DNA of 64,000 bases from Metellina segmentata (GCA_947359465.1 OX375872.1:133970011-134034010), one strand, 5' to 3'; shown: positions 32,215 to 43,754, numbered from the stretch's first letter. Numbers and translations are program-made. Notes: generated by a model from the letters alone, not told the origin.

Positions 32215-32690
32215 GAGTAGAAAATGCTTAAAAGTGCGACATCGCAGAACAAAGTCCTTGCAGAACAATTTTTCCTTAATTTTATCAAACTTTTAACCAA
32301 TAATTTTTTTAAATCATAAGTTACGATGTTCTGCAGTGCAAAGCGCGCTCCTTGCCACACCTTTTTTTTATTTTACAGCTGTGGAACAACCTCCCTACAC
32401 CGCCCAAATTATACAAACACTTTATAAATAACACATCTTCTGTGTCAATGACAAAATATTTATCTTCAAAAGTTTTCGGCAGAATGTCAAATTTTGAAAG
32501 TATACCTTGGTTTTATATAAAGTAAAGTAATTAATTTTGATGTTTTATTATAAATATATAGTACATATTTAGCCGATAATTGGGTTTTACGTCTGTGTTT
32601 GATTTTACTGCAGTTTTCAAAATTTGGACAAAATGCCTGCAGAACGATTGCGATTACTTTTACAATTGCAGAAGGATCTGGACTTATTGG
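32215..32690 (-). repeat. Unclassified ~470-bp dispersed repeat, copy 1
   Basis: Reverse complement of 56005-56415 over most of its length, sharing AATTATCGGCTAAATATGTA, GGCGGTGTAGGGAGGTTGTT and GAGGAAAAATTGTTCTGC-like words. No coding sequence and no terminal repeat that I can define. Confidence 0.7.
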
Positions 32691-32749
32691 CTGCCAACTA
32701 AATTGCTTAACTATTAAATTGGCAATATCTTGAGATAATGCCATTTTTT

Positions 32750-32880
32750 TTATGATGACGAGATCAATGTCTTGTCAGTTTTCTTCTGATGTCGAGATCT
32801 CCGGTCCATCAAGATCTGGTCAGTTCTGGTAAAGACGAGATACCTCATCAAGACAACCACCCGCAGGGAAAAGCATAAAA
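32750..32880. mobile_element. Palindromic TTAA-type MITE, partial copy
   Basis: Contains GACGAGATCAATGTCTTGTC, CATCAAGATCTGGTCAG and the end CAAGACAACCACCCGCAGGG. Confidence 0.55.
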
Positions 32881-33009
32881 AGCCTAAAAGGGTTTACCCA
32901 TAAATCCAAGGATCGCAGCTAAAGGGGAGGGGTGATCGACAGAGGCAAAAAGGGTCATATATCAGAAATAGTTATTCGATAATTTTTTATTTTTCCTGTT
33001 GGGGTTCGT

Positions 33010-33190
33010 GGTTAATTAACGTTACACAAGAGAAACAGAACGGGTGATTGCCAACGGTCCGGGATCAATCCCAAAGACAAAGATCCAAGCACAACATGTC
33101 GTGATTTTAAACAACGATCAGATGGCGAGGCTAACATCCGAGCTGAAACCCCTACTCTCCAAACTTCCACGCCACAGAAGTACAGGTTGG
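33010..33190 (-). mobile_element. Type-1 SINE, head missing
   Basis: Tail and body of the SINE family (AATTAACGTTACACAAGAG, GGTCCGGGATCAATCCC, CAGATGGCGAGG, CTCTCCAAACTTCCACGCC) on the minus strand, stopping before the tRNA-like head. Confidence 0.65.
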
Positions 33191-33242
33191 TCACAGAAAA
33201 GCAACCAGTACCAAGAATTCTGTGCGGAGCTCACTTGGATCG

Positions 33243-33455
33243 AGTTCTGATTTCCGGTCAGATGACGAGGTCACACCTAAGTTGGCACCCCAACATCCAA
33301 ACTTTCAAAACCACGTCAACGTGAGGGGACATTTGAGGTCCCGACAGATTCGACGTGCACCAGTCCTTTGTACACGACGGTCTTTGGCTTAATTCGAACT
33401 CGCAACTCTCCGGTTGTAAGTTCATCACTCTTCCAACTGGGTTACTGCGGCCTCT
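33243..33455 (-). mobile_element. Type-1 SINE, body and tRNA-like head
   Basis: Runs from GGTCAGATGACGAGGTC through AACGTGAGGGGACATTTGAG to the head AACTGGGTTACTGCGGCC. It complements the preceding fragment (33010-33190) with a small overlap in content. Confidence 0.65.
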
Positions 33456-33465
33456 GAGGAACTGG

Positions 33466-33780
33466 AATACTGCCTCTTCCATCAGGACGAAGCAACTTGC
33501 CATACGTTTGGCAAATCCCCGACTCGAATACGTGAGACTACCGAAGAACGGACTGTGAGTCAAGGATTGTGGCTTCCTCGTCCGCCGGATGAGATTTTTG
33601 CCTGTGGGGTAAAGGAAGGGAAAATGCACGGCATCAATCCTAGGACAAAAGTCGAATTGAAGGCAAGCATTCGGGTTGCTATACGGAACATTGATGTCAG
33701 TGATATGCAACGATCGTGTCGTAATAGGCTGCGGGATACATTGATGTTCAAGATTATTTCCAACATCCGTGAAAGGTAGG
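33466..33780 (+). pseudogene. Mariner-superfamily transposase C-terminal relic
   Basis: The plus strand reads LEYCLFHQDEATCHTFGKSP (D2 in HQDEATCHT), then GLWLPRPPDEIFACGVKEGK, INPRTKVELKASIRVAIRNI and SDMQRSCRNRLRD. This fits the C-terminal half of IS630-Tc1-mariner transposases in which the third acidic residue follows P-R-S-P-D. That region is degraded here to PPDE. It may belong to the same family as the N-terminal piece at 50286-50883. It is sandwiched between SINE copies. Confidence 0.65.
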
Positions 33781-33939
33781 TGTGGATACCGTACGTCTTT
33801 AAGCCACATTTCGCGTGATATTCCACTTGCAGTAACGAGAACGAGTCGGACTGCCTTCTCGTAATCCACGCTGTATTTTTCAGTGTTATGAGTGTGAAGT
33901 GAATGCTTTCATTCACTACGTCTTCGGGAAACAGCGTCA

Positions 33940-34250
33940 ACCCTCTGCTTTTTGTGTGAATTAATTTACGTTCCACTGGAGCAACATAACAGGCTACTGG
34001 CAACGGTCTGAGATCAATCATTAAGGAAAGATTCGAGGACATCATCATGCAATTTTGAACTTCGGTCAGATGGCGTGGCCACCATCTGAGCAGGATCCCC
34101 CATTCTCCAAACTTCTACACCAAGCCAACGTAAGGACATCTGTGGCCACAACAGATTTAAGGTGTATACGACGGTCTTTGGTTGGACCGAGTTTCGTACT
34201 CGCAACGCTTCAATTGCTAAAACGTTATTTTTCCAACCGGACGGACACAA
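33940..34250 (-). mobile_element. Type-1 SINE copy
   Basis: Nearly complete: GCAACGGTCTGAGATCAATC, CTTCGGTCAGATGGCG, CTCCAAACTTCTACACCAAG, ACGACGGTCTTTGGTTGG and a head degraded at its end. Confidence 0.65.
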
Positions 34251-34504
34251 TAGTTAGATTTTTAACTATTTAATCATAGAAAATCGACTGTGTGTATATT
34301 ACAGCACATAATGAATGAAACAAATACCAGACACTTAACTTTACGTCATTCGCCATTTGACTTACCAATAATTCTGTACTATATTACTAAAATTATTAAG
34401 TGCAGGGCTTATTATGTAAGCGGGATATTTTTGTAATGTGTAGTATTTCTCTTGCTTCACAACATACGAGGTCAAAATTTATCCGAACTTTATTTTTACT
34501 ATTT

Positions 34505-34640
34505 ATTTACACAAATTTTTTTGACGAGATCAAGATCTGGTCAGTTTTCTTCCAATAACGAAATATCTCGACCATCAACATCCGATGAGGTTTGCTGATG
34601 AAGATATACCTCGTCTAGACAACCTCCAGGAGGGTTAAGG
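34505..34640. mobile_element. Palindromic TTAA-type MITE copy
   Basis: GACGAGATCAAGATCTGGTC, ATATCTCGACCATCAAC and the end AACCTCCAGGAGGGTTAA. Confidence 0.6.
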
Positions 34641-34680
34641 TAAAAGCATCGTGATTTAAAATCATAAATGAAATATTTCT

Positions 34681-35036
34681 CTTGTTTCAATATTTTTAAA
34701 TATTCCCAATATCTCTTAACTTCTAGAAGGTAATAATTTGGTAATTTTTAATTAACGTCATACTAGTGCAACACAACGGGCTATTGACGACGGTCCGGGA
34801 TCAATTCCCCATCCATCCATCCTGATTCGGACCAGGAACCATCCGATTTAGAGGCAAACACCTTAACCAATCGACCGGTTAGTCGGCTATATATATATTT
34901 ATCTTGTTTCAATATTTTTAAATATTCCCAATATATCTTAACTTCTAGAAGGTAATAATTTGGTAATTTTTAATTAACGTCGTACTAGTGCAACACAACG
35001 GGCTATCGACGACGGTCCGGGATCAATTCCCCATTC
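34681..35036 (-). repeat. Type-2 SINE remnants in a 222-bp direct duplication
   Basis: The block starting CTTGTTTCAATATTTTTAAA occurs at 34681 and again at 34903. Each is followed by the SINE tail (AATTAACGTC...CAACACAACGGGCTAT). The first unit retains the type-2 tRNA-like head (AACCAGG... reduced to GGACCAGGAACCATCCGATT, then ACCGGTTAGTCGGCT). Confidence 0.65.
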
Positions 35037-35059
35037 ATTATATATATATATATATAATA

Positions 35060-36424
35060 CACTCATTGCCATAAAAATTTGCGCTCCAAAAAAAGTCGTC
35101 GATATGAAACGAAATTTTACACATGTAAGTACTACTTTGATATAAATAAGTGATTACAAAATCAAAGAAAAAAGATAATTTATTACAGAAAAAAGTTCAA
35201 ATGAACGAAAGTTTTAGTACTCTGTTGGACCCCCTCTAGCGCGAATGCACGATGCGATAAGAGCGGGCATTGAGGCATACAAGTTCCGTATGATGTCCTG
35301 AGACATCTCGTTCCACAGTTGCTGTAAACGCGCCTCTAGTTCGACCAAACTCGTAGGGCGACCAACTTGCCGTCCCAAATGGTCCCAGATATGCTCGATT
35401 GGTGACAAATCTAGGGATCGAGCAGGCTAGGGAAGGGTGCTAAATGTGGCGGAGGCAGTCTTGTGACATCCTTGCTGTGTGTGACCGAGTATTGTCTTGT
35501 TGAAAAATGGCTCCTGAGAGCCCTGCCATGAGTGGCATCACATGTGGCTGAAGGATGTCATGGACGTACTACTGGGCTGTCATTGTGCCATGGATCAATA
35601 TTAGGAGTGACCGTGTATCGTAAGCAAAGGCACCCCATACCATCACACCAGCTGTGGGAGCGGTGTGCCGCTGTAAAGCGAAGGCAGGATTGACGTGTTC
35701 ACCACGGGGCCTCCACACTCGAACACGATTGTTATCACTGCTCAAATTGAATCTAGATTCTTTGTTGAAGACGACCTGGTTCCATTCCGTTGCAGTCCAA
35801 TCCCGTCGTGCGCGACACCACTCCAAACGGAGGCGTCGGTGGGTGGGTGACAATGGCAGCACACATAATGGACGCCACGATACCAGATGTCTATCAGCCA
35901 GGTGCTTTGTGATGGTTCGGGAAGACACAGGGGCCCGTAGTGAAGGTGTTGCATGTGTCTGGATAGCGGCCAATGAGGCAGTTGGCTCTACGCGTGCTTT
36001 TCGTATGATGTGACGGTCTTCTCGACGACTAGTCTGTCGAGGGCGTCCTGAGCCTAGTCGCCGTGTAAATGACGTCTCTTCTGTCCTCTGGTCCCAACAC
36101 CTCCTCACAGTAAAATCATAACGGCCTACTTGACGAGCTACTCGCCGAGTTGATCACCCATCTTCCATCATCCCAATGATTCTTCCCCTCTCGAACTCTG
36201 ACAGCTGCTCATATTGTCTTCGATGTCGGCGTAACGTCATGTCTACCTCAGCTTTTCCTTTGCAAAAGATTAAGTACACTCAAACAAGTTCTTCTTACCT
36301 GTTTTATACTCCAAGGAGAATGAAGTTCAACGGCCTCTAGTTGCATTACGCAATGCGCAATCACGCTGCATTTCTAATCATTTGCATATCTGGCCGACAC
36401 GTACCTTCATGCCAAGTTTCGTTA
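35060..36424 (-). mobile_element. Tc1-like transposon (Tcb-type), copy 2, right end lost
   Basis: Same family as 9403-11022. Left terminal repeat CACTCATTGCCATAAAAATT preceded by TA at the end of a (TA)n tract. Homology stops at GTTAC (36424), before the right terminal repeat, where a different Tc1 relic begins. No internal duplication. Confidence 0.85.
35214..36240 (-). pseudogene. Tc1-like transposase, catalytic D1 lost
   Basis: ATG at 36238-36240 (MTLRRHRRQYEQLSEFERGR). HTH and linker are as in copy 1. The D1 motif reads VVFNKESRF, so the catalytic Asp has become Lys (copy 1 keeps VVFSDESRF). D2 is in FQQDNTRSHTARM and E in SPIEHIWDHL, ending GGPTEY-stop. The 1,027-bp span has one extra base near 35442 (CTAAATG against CTAATG in copy 1) plus stops, for example after EDG and TAQ. 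This copy serves as the reference for normal length (342 codons). Confidence 0.85.
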
Positions 36425-37370
36425 CATATACACCATGAAGGAATCATTCGAATGAAATGAAATTTGCAGCAAATGTCAATTATAGGATGTTATGTAAAGT
36501 TACACAGCCACCACGCAGGCGTGGTGTGAGCAGCACCCTCTGAACTGATGCTAAAAGCGTATAAATTGAGGGCTGTAGCGGGACGTTGAAAATAGTGCAT
36601 GGTTATTTTTTAGTGGCGAACGTTTAGTGAGACCTAAGTATGCCTCCACGACGAAATAGGGTGAAATTTCAACAACTTACGGGGTTTGAACGGGGGAGAA
36701 TTTTCCTATCGCGCAATAGCAGCTCGTGTGCAGCGGAACAGTTCCACAGTGATGCGAGTTTGGAAATAGTGGACCGACGAGCACCGGACAACTCGAAAAA
36801 ATGGGAGTGGACAACGAACGGAAGGTGACGTCAGCGCGCGATGATAGACACCTGGTCCACACGGCGGTGAATGACCGTACAGCTCTCTCCAGGCAGTTGG
36901 AAGCACTTTGGTATACTGCTACAGGTGTACTAATGTCGGCTTCGTCAATTCGTCGACGTCTACTGCACCGTGGACAGCTTGCAAGGATTCCTTTATACAG
37001 GATCCCCCTCACGCCAAACTATCGACGTCTGCATCTGTAATGGGCTCATGAGCACAGAGCCTGGCGGGTTGATTGTCAACAAGTTGTCTTTTCTGACGAA
37101 TCCCGCTTTAATTTGTGAAGCCATGATGGCCGCATTCGTGTTAGACGCTATGCCGGTGAATGCTGCCGTCCAGAGTGCGTTATCGAACGTCATAGAGGCC
37201 GAACACCCGGAGTTATGGTCTGGGGTGCGATTTCGTATCATGGACGATCTCAGCTGCTACGAATTGAGGGTAATCTGCATAGCAACAGGTACGTCCGTGA
37301 AGTGGTAGTACCCGAAGTCGTTCCCTTCCTTCAAAGCATCCCTGGAGCTATCTTTCAACAGGACTTTCAA
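36425..37370 (+). pseudogene. Second Tc1 family, transposase truncated after D2
   Basis: ATG at 36640: MPPRRNRVKFQQLTGFERGR, followed by frame shifts through the HTH region. Then come DDRHLVHTAVNDRTALSRQL, SSIRRRLLHRGQLARIPLYR, NYRRLHL and D1 in QQVVFSDESRFNL-stop, then PGVMVWGAISYHGR and IFQQD (D2), where homology ends at about 37363. E and the C-terminus are missing. The 5' leader starts right at the breakpoint of Tc1 copy 2, suggesting insertion into it followed by deletion. Confidence 0.8.
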
Positions 37371-37745
37371 CGAAAATTCATTTCTTAACTAATAACTTCT
37401 GACGGCCAAATTATCCACTGTATTAAACAAATTATAATGACATAAAAGTAATAATATTAGATAATTTCTCATTGTTGATTTATCACTGTTTGAACAGAGC
37501 ATCATACTGCAAAAACTGTTCATCAATTAAGTTTATTAAAAGTTTATTTCAGAAATTAAGTTTACAGTTTTGGAAACATGTATGTTTTTTTGGAGATAGT
37601 ACCTAACAAAAATCCCTGCAACTGGAAAACTGTTTAGAATATTTACCAAGATCTTCGTATCGTTTGAAAAAGCTAACGAGTTGGACAATATTTTGAACTA
37701 ATATAACTATGTATATTCTGGTCGATTTTCATGATTTCAAGTGTA
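37371..37745. other. AT-rich spacer
   Basis: Nothing recognised. Confidence 0.5.
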
Positions 37746-39071
37746 GGGGAAAGTTGGGCAAAACCGGGTAGGCCGATAAAAACGGGACCCGTCAGTTTTG
37801 GCTAGATTATTACTGCCATCTGTCAAATAACGCATGAAACTAATTGCAGAAAGCCGCCATGTTATTTGGAGTTGAATGAAAGGCAGAGTAGATTATGTAT
37901 TTGTCTATGCCGAGGTTTTGAAAAATTCGAGTAGCAAAAGGTTCGATTTTTACTCCACCGATTTTACTCTGTAGTTTATACTTGCTTGAATGTTTATTTT
38001 AGGTAAGTACAACATCTAATAATATCTCTTTCAGCTTTTATTTTAAATTATTAAACCACTTTTTGCAACATTTTTGCAATATGATACGCCTTCTTTTCTG
38101 ATTAATGGCGTTGTAGGATAAAATCGGAACCTTCACAGTCGGACAGGACCGAGTAGTACCCGGTTTTAAACTACTTTTTTTTACTGTGTGAAATAAAAAT
38201 AGTTTGTTCAATTTGTACAATATACCTACTTAAAAAACAAGAAACATTTTATAAATGGTATAAAAATGCATCTTTATTACTTTTTAAAGAGACTTTGTAT
38301 AAATATAGGCTACTAATATTGTAATATCCTACTTTGTGCAAAAATTATAATTGGTGCTTGGAGAACAAGAGAAAACAACAAAAAACCAGAAAAGAAAAAC
38401 TTAAAGCAGAAACTGTTTAAGGCCCCAAAGCAAAAAGCAGTCAAAACACGAAAGAAAAAGAAGTCCATCTTTAAAACAGACTCCTCGACATCAGATGAAG
38501 ACGACATGGAATGTGACGAAGCCTGTATCTTTTTTAATGAATTGCCAGGTCAAAATCTCTGGAAGGTTGGATACAGTGTCTCAACTATAAAGGATAGGCG
38601 CATGAAGCCTGTAGCAATGCAGAGGAGCATGGTCAAAATTTTATTTGTGATTTCTGTTCTTAAACTTCTTACAAATATGATCAATTAACTTAATTTACTA
38701 TACATTCCAAAGACATTAAATTCAAAATTACTTATGTTCCGTGATTTTTAAACCCACATATGTTCCTCTGTGTAGGAAGGTTATTGTACTAATTTATTGC
38801 TATAAATAAATATTTCACCAGTAAAAAAAAGTTTTTTAATTATTCCTATGAACACCGGGTTTTATCCGACCAGGTCGAATAAAACCAGGTACTTGTATAC
38901 TTCCAAAAATTAATTTATTTACCCTCCGAGATATAGTTCTTTCACATTGAAAAATATTTATTTTTTGAACTAAAGAAGTAATTTATCATTCAAATAGAAA
39001 TTGAAGCAATTTTATTCACGTAGGGGGCTTAAGAAAAACATTTTGGGACCCGGTTTTGTCCAGCTTTACCT
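37746..39071 (+). mobile_element. Pogo-like element with TA duplication
   Basis: A 1,326-bp element. Left end GGGGAAAGTTGGGCAAAACC, right end reverse-complemented AGGTAAAGCTGGACAAAACC, with TA at 37744-37745 and 39072-39073. CCGGGTTTTATCC-type words recur inside (near 38155 and 38857), echoing the ends. A transposase tail lies at 38340-38688. It is a deletion derivative. End style resembles 18057-18964. Confidence 0.75.
38340..38688 (+). pseudogene. Pogo-type transposase C-terminal tail
   Basis: KPEKKNLKQKLFKAPKQKAV, KTRKKKKSIFKTDSSTSDED and DMECDEACIFFNELP: a basic stretch followed by a Ser/Asp-rich acidic segment and a single C-x-x-x-x-x-x-E-L motif, as at the end of pogo/Tigger/Jerky-like transposases. 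DDE and CENP-B domains are absent. Assignment relies on composition and the enclosing terminal repeats. Confidence 0.5.
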
Positions 39072-39239
39072 TAATTTTCCAACTTTTGCACCTTAATTTC
39101 ACAAAAGTGTTCTATGCACTTTCAAGTTTTTATTTCAAAAGGATAAAAAAAACCCAATATATATACAGTACAAGCACTGATTTGTATGCACCTAATTTCG
39201 TGTCTGTGACTGATAATTCTTCTAATCTATTTCTCAGAA

Positions 39240-39465
39240 ATAAAAGTTGTGGTTTTTGATCCCCGAAGAGCAATGCTTCACGTGAACTTTTCATTCAAGT
39301 GTTTGAAGAGGAAACACAACACAATAAAGCATTGCGTCACATCTTTCTTACGTAGAGATTCTTGTATCTCTAAGTTGCATGGAGTCTGTAAATACCTTCT
39401 GTGTTTGGAATACAAAAATCGTTACACTGTAACATTCTCCCTTCTGCTCCCTGAAACTAAAATTG

Positions 39466-39495
<30 letters not shown>
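39240..39495 (+). other. Possible retro-inserted transcript with poly(A)
   Basis: Non-repetitive sequence containing AATAAAG near 39321 and ending in an A-run of about 28 (39464-39492). Could be a processed insertion or simply low complexity. No gene recognised. Confidence 0.25.
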
Positions 39496-39497
<2 letters not shown>

Positions 39498-39509
39498 TTG
39501 CGCTAGGGT

Positions 39510-40065
39510 ACAAAAAAAAAATTTACACCACTCTTTTGTTCTTTTGATTCTTTTAATTTAAAAAAATACTCGACCTTAGGGTACAGGTTTACTTTAAATG
39601 CGCATATACTTATACAGTAACCAAAAAAGGCATATAAAAAGCACAGGTTTTCGAAAGAACGTCACAAATTTTAAGGCACCACTATATTTATTTGTCTTTT
39701 TAATTCTTTAGTAAATTTAGTAGCTTTAATTTTGAAAGTCTTGACCTCAGGGCGGAAATTTACTAAATGCTCATATAATTATAGTGACTAAAATGCATAT
39801 AAAAAGCTTGGGTTTTTGAAACGCGAATGCGTCAAACATTGAAAGACAAACTATAGTAATTAATCTTTTTAATTCTTTAATAAGTTTAGGAGTTTTAATT
39901 TTTCAAAAAAGACGACCTCGGGGAGCAAATTTACGTCAAATGCGCAGATAATTATAGTGATCAAAAGACATAAAAAGCTTGTGTTTTTGAAACGAATCTG
40001 TCAAACATTTGAAGACACCACTATACTTAGTTGCCTTTCGAATTCTTTAGTTTGACCAATTTTAG
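39510..40065. repeat. ~170-bp degenerate tandem repeat
   Basis: GCATATAAAAAGC plus a GGTTTT-like word recurs at about 39629, 39796 and 39970. CGACCTTAGGG/TGACCTCAGGG/CGACCTCGGGG precedes each. About 3.3 units. Confidence 0.75.
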
Positions 40066-40104
40066 AATACGACTACCTAGTCTGGAATCCATTTTATAAA
40101 TATA

Positions 40105-40660
40105 CACACCCTACAATAATGGACCGGACGCCAGCAGATTTGCAAAAATCCAACTACTTGTTTAGGGATGTTTTTCGTGGCATGGGAACTTTGCATGTTG
40201 TTCCTGGTAAATTGAACGCCGACATGAACATTTTGGACAATCAGGTTCTTCCTACGCTCTGGCAATTTTATGGAATGGACGAATATTACTTTCAGGACGA
40301 CAACGCTCCATGTCATGTTGAAGCCCCTGTCAAGCAGTGATATCAAGATATGGATGTAAAACGTCTTCCCTAGCCTGCTCAGAGTCCCGACCTAAACCCC
40401 ATAGTACATTTGTGGGACGAGTTAGAGCGAGGCGTAAGGACCAGGGAACCACGTCCGAAATCTACAGCTCAGCTGGCGACATTCTTGCAGCAAGAATGGA
40501 CACAAATACCCATAGCTGTGTATCAAAACCTTTATGAAAGTATGCCCAGAAGGGTTGCTAGTGTAATTGCAGCATGTGGGGACCATCCTCTCATTAAAGC
40601 ATGTATTCTTTCCCTTATACAATCACATCTTGCTGTCCGGTTCATTGTTGTAGTTTAGTT
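40105..40660 (+). mobile_element. Mini-Tc1 with TIR-to-TIR ORF, copy B
   Basis: A 556-bp unit with TA at 40103-40104 and 40661-40662. Ends CACACCCTACAATAATGG and (reverse complement) AACTAAACTACAACAATG. The frame starts at ATG 40119 (MDRTPADLQK) inside the left end and reaches the stop at 40656-40658 in the right end. It is broken by stops (after PVKQ and KRLP) and small indels. D2 is in YFQDDNAPCH. The catalytic Glu is Val (SPDLNPIVHLWD). Same structure as copy A at 13453-14021. Confidence 0.75.
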
Positions 40661-40863
40661 TATATCTGTTACATAAAAAAATATTCAAAATAGATTTCTA
40701 AGGCATATTTCTTTAAAACGAAATCTAGGTTTTTGTGAAAATCAACTGTTTAATTATCTTTCACGCTCCAAATACAGTGTTCGCACCAGAATGCAGAATT
40801 GTCTCCGTGTTTAAAATTTTCATGATTTGTTACATGATAATATAAATTGTATCAGCCGTTATT

Positions 40864-41068
40864 CACGTTAAATTTGTCATAGCCTCAAATGTTCTCACGT
40901 TGGCGTGGTGTGAAAGTTTGAAAAGTGAGGTGCCAGCTCATGTGGGACCTCGTCATCTGGCCGTGATTCAAAATTGCTCGATCTTTCCCTTCAGGGGCTG
41001 ATCCCGGAATGCCGTCAATAGCCCGTTGTGTTGCTCCAGTGCGATGTTTATTAAATATCTACCTACCC
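40864..41068 (+). mobile_element. Type-1 SINE, head missing
   Basis: CACGTTAAATTTGTCATAGC through GGTGCCAGCTCATG, GATCCCGGAATGCCGTC to the tail CCAGTGCGATGTTTATTAAA and CTACCTACC. Confidence 0.7.
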
Positions 41069-41762
41069 TTTTATAATAGTAGTAATAAAATTATTTTCCA
41101 GGAAATATTTTTTTCATCAAAAACTATTTGAAAAACCTACAAATTGGCATAATTCTATCAGAATGATCAATAGTTTACCCCAAAGTGTGATATTTCCTTT
41201 AGCGATCCAACACATTTTAGTAATTTTATAACTTTAACGTTAAGAAACCAAATTTTTATTTCCTTTCTCCGGTTGTGTTTTGGTCGTGATTTTGATCTCT
41301 TATGTCAGTATTGTTCTGTGTAATTTTTGTTTCGTATTGCATAGTTGTTAGCAAGTTATAGTTCTTCCCCTCTGTTGTATGTTCTGCACTTTTGATCTGT
41401 TTTCGTTGCCATGTCACTGGAGTAATCTGTTTGTGTGTGTGACAGTATGAATAAATAAGCAAATCAATAAAAATTAAAATATCCAAAGTTTCTTTTGACA
41501 TGTTGAATTGTCTTAAAATGTGTTATATACCAAATCTACCTACCTTAATGTCATTAAGCAGTTCCAGACTGCTATATAGATCAAGTAAGACATTTGGAGC
41601 CACATCAGATTTAACGTACACAAGCTTCTACATATACGACTAATAATTTTCAAAGATACACAGAGATCTCGAATTAAAACACTGGCAGTTTTCTACAGAA
41701 ATCTATTTTTGATCAAACGTTTAAACATAGACAGTTGCAGACATCTTACATATGTAAGGACA

Positions 41763-42020
41763 GTGGTAGCCCGCCCAGATAGTAGAATTGTGGGAGGATT
41801 TGGAGTTTCGAACTCAATCCAACTAGACCTATGTGGGGGCTGAGGTACGTAAATTTTATTACGTTGGAGCGGTGTGGAAGTTTGGAGAGAGGGTGCCAGT
41901 TCATGTGTCGATGTCGTCATGTGATCGTGGTTCAAAATTATGAGGTGTTGTTCTTGGATATTTCCCTTCTCGATTGATCCCGGACCGCCGTCAATTGTCC
42001 GCTGTGTTGCTCCAATTTAT
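41763..42020 (+). mobile_element. Type-1 SINE, nearly complete
   Basis: tRNA-like head GTGGTAGCCCGCCCAGATAG with GAGTTTCGAACTCAATCC (B-box-like), then body GTGTGGAAGTTTGGAGAGAG, TGATCCCGGACCGCCGTC and a truncated tail. Confidence 0.65.
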
Positions 42021-42049
42021 ATTTATAGCTATTTTAGATAGCACTATTG

Positions 42050-43050
42050 TCTGTAACCAACCGAGAAAAGCAGACTATTCGGTTCATTGCAAATCGAAAT
42101 GCAGTAGTTTCACAACTAAAGGTTTCTTCTTAAACTTTCAATTTTGATTATTCCATGGAATGGGGAATTCATTGAAATAGAGAAATTGATTTAAACGAAA
42201 CAGAGAAAATCCAGACTATTCTGCTCATTTCAAATTTAAATTCAGTAGTTTCAACTAATGTTTTCACAGCGAGTTTTCAATTTTGATTATTCCATGAATT
42301 AAGGAAATCAATAGCACAAAGAAATTGATTTCAATGAAACAGAAAAACCAGATTATTCGGTTCATTGCAAATTGAAATACAGTAGTTTCAACTACAGTTT
42401 TTTCATCGTAAGTTTTTAAATTTAATTATTCAATGGCGTGGGGACTGATGGAACAGAGGAAAGGATTTCAACGGAACAGAGAAAACCAGACTATTCGGTT
42501 CATTGCAAATTAAAATCCAGTAGTTTCAACTAAAGTTTTCAGATTGATTATTCAATGGAATGGGGAATTCAATGAAACCGACAAAAATCAGTCTAAAATT
42601 GAAATGCAGTAGTTTCAATTAATGTTTCAATGGCAAGTTTTCAATTTCGATAGTTCAATGATACAAAGATATTGATTTCAGTGGAACAGAAAATACCCTG
42701 ACTATTCGGTTCATATTGAAAATTAAAATTTAGTAGTTTCAAGGTTTCCATAGCAAGTTTTCAATTCTGTAATGGGAAATGCATTGAAACTGAGAAAAAC
42801 AGACTATTCTGTTCATTGAAACAGAAAAACCAGACTATTCTGTTCACTGCAAATTGAAATGCAGGTGTTTCAATTAATGTTTCCATCGCAAGTTTAAAAT
42901 TTCGATAACTCAATGGAATTGGGAATTCAATGAAACAGAAAAATTGATTTCAATGGAACTGAAAAAGCAGACTATTAGGTTCATCGCAAATTTAAATACC
43001 GCAGTTTCAACTAAAGTTTTCAATTTTGGTAGTTCAATGGAATGGTGGAT
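42050..43050. repeat. ~140-bp satellite array
   Basis: GACTATTCGGTTCATTGCAA recurs at roughly 42073, 42208, 42353, 42490, 42695, 42835 and 42970, with AGTAGTTTCAACTAA and CAATGGAATGGGGAATTCA-like words between. About seven diverged units. Confidence 0.8.
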
Positions 43051-43750
43051 AGTCATAAGCAAGGTTGTGTTCTATGCCCCTTCCGTATCGTTACACAAGA
43101 AAGGGAAACTGCTATTTTCTCGACAGTTTTCAACTTTGATCAAATTCAAATAAGTTTCTGATACAGGTACCTGTTTGATACCACATGACTAAGTAAACGA
43201 GGGGGAAAATAATCTCCAAGACTATTCTCTCAAAAGAAACTAAACATCCTTTGTAATCTTATCGATCCAGAAAACGTACCTTTCAACCGTAAAAGGAATC
43301 TTACGTGATAAAACGGTGACTTTTTTTTATGGTAAGTCCTAGTAGAGATATGTATAATGCATGTTAAGGTTACAAGGAGTGACATGGCTAAACAAAGCTG
43401 CCGCACCATACTGTATGCTATGCGCCCCAAACTGAAGAGAGCGTTATCGCTAATATTTGCTTACCACTAAACGCGCAGTACTTTGGCCCCACGCTTGATG
43501 CAATCAGGTTTCCTTTGCCGTGGAGTTTTATCAGTCCTATATAAATAATGCATACTGGTTGCTAACGAGACGCCATTTCACCGACTTCAGACCCAGAACC
43601 AGTAGAACAATGACAAATCTCAAATCAATGCATGTCCAGTTGGAAAGATCATATCCTTGGAGCAACGACTGGATTGGGAGATAACCGAATCAATCGAGGA
43701 TATTTCAAGGTAATCCGTTACGATTTACAAAATTTTATTCGACGTTATTT
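43051..43750. other. Single-copy-looking spacer with a TATA-like word
   Basis: Less repetitive than its surroundings. CTATATAAATAATGC at ~43538 followed ~75 bases later by an ATG (43612) gives a promoter-like look, but the frame (MTNLKSMHVQLERSYPWS...) stops after 24 codons. No gene claimed. Confidence 0.3.
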
Positions 43751-43754
43751 AGCA

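Noticed and set aside
33258..33869. 203-aa minus-strand frame
   Set aside because: Runs antisense through a mariner transposase relic and into a SINE. The plus strand shows the family motifs.
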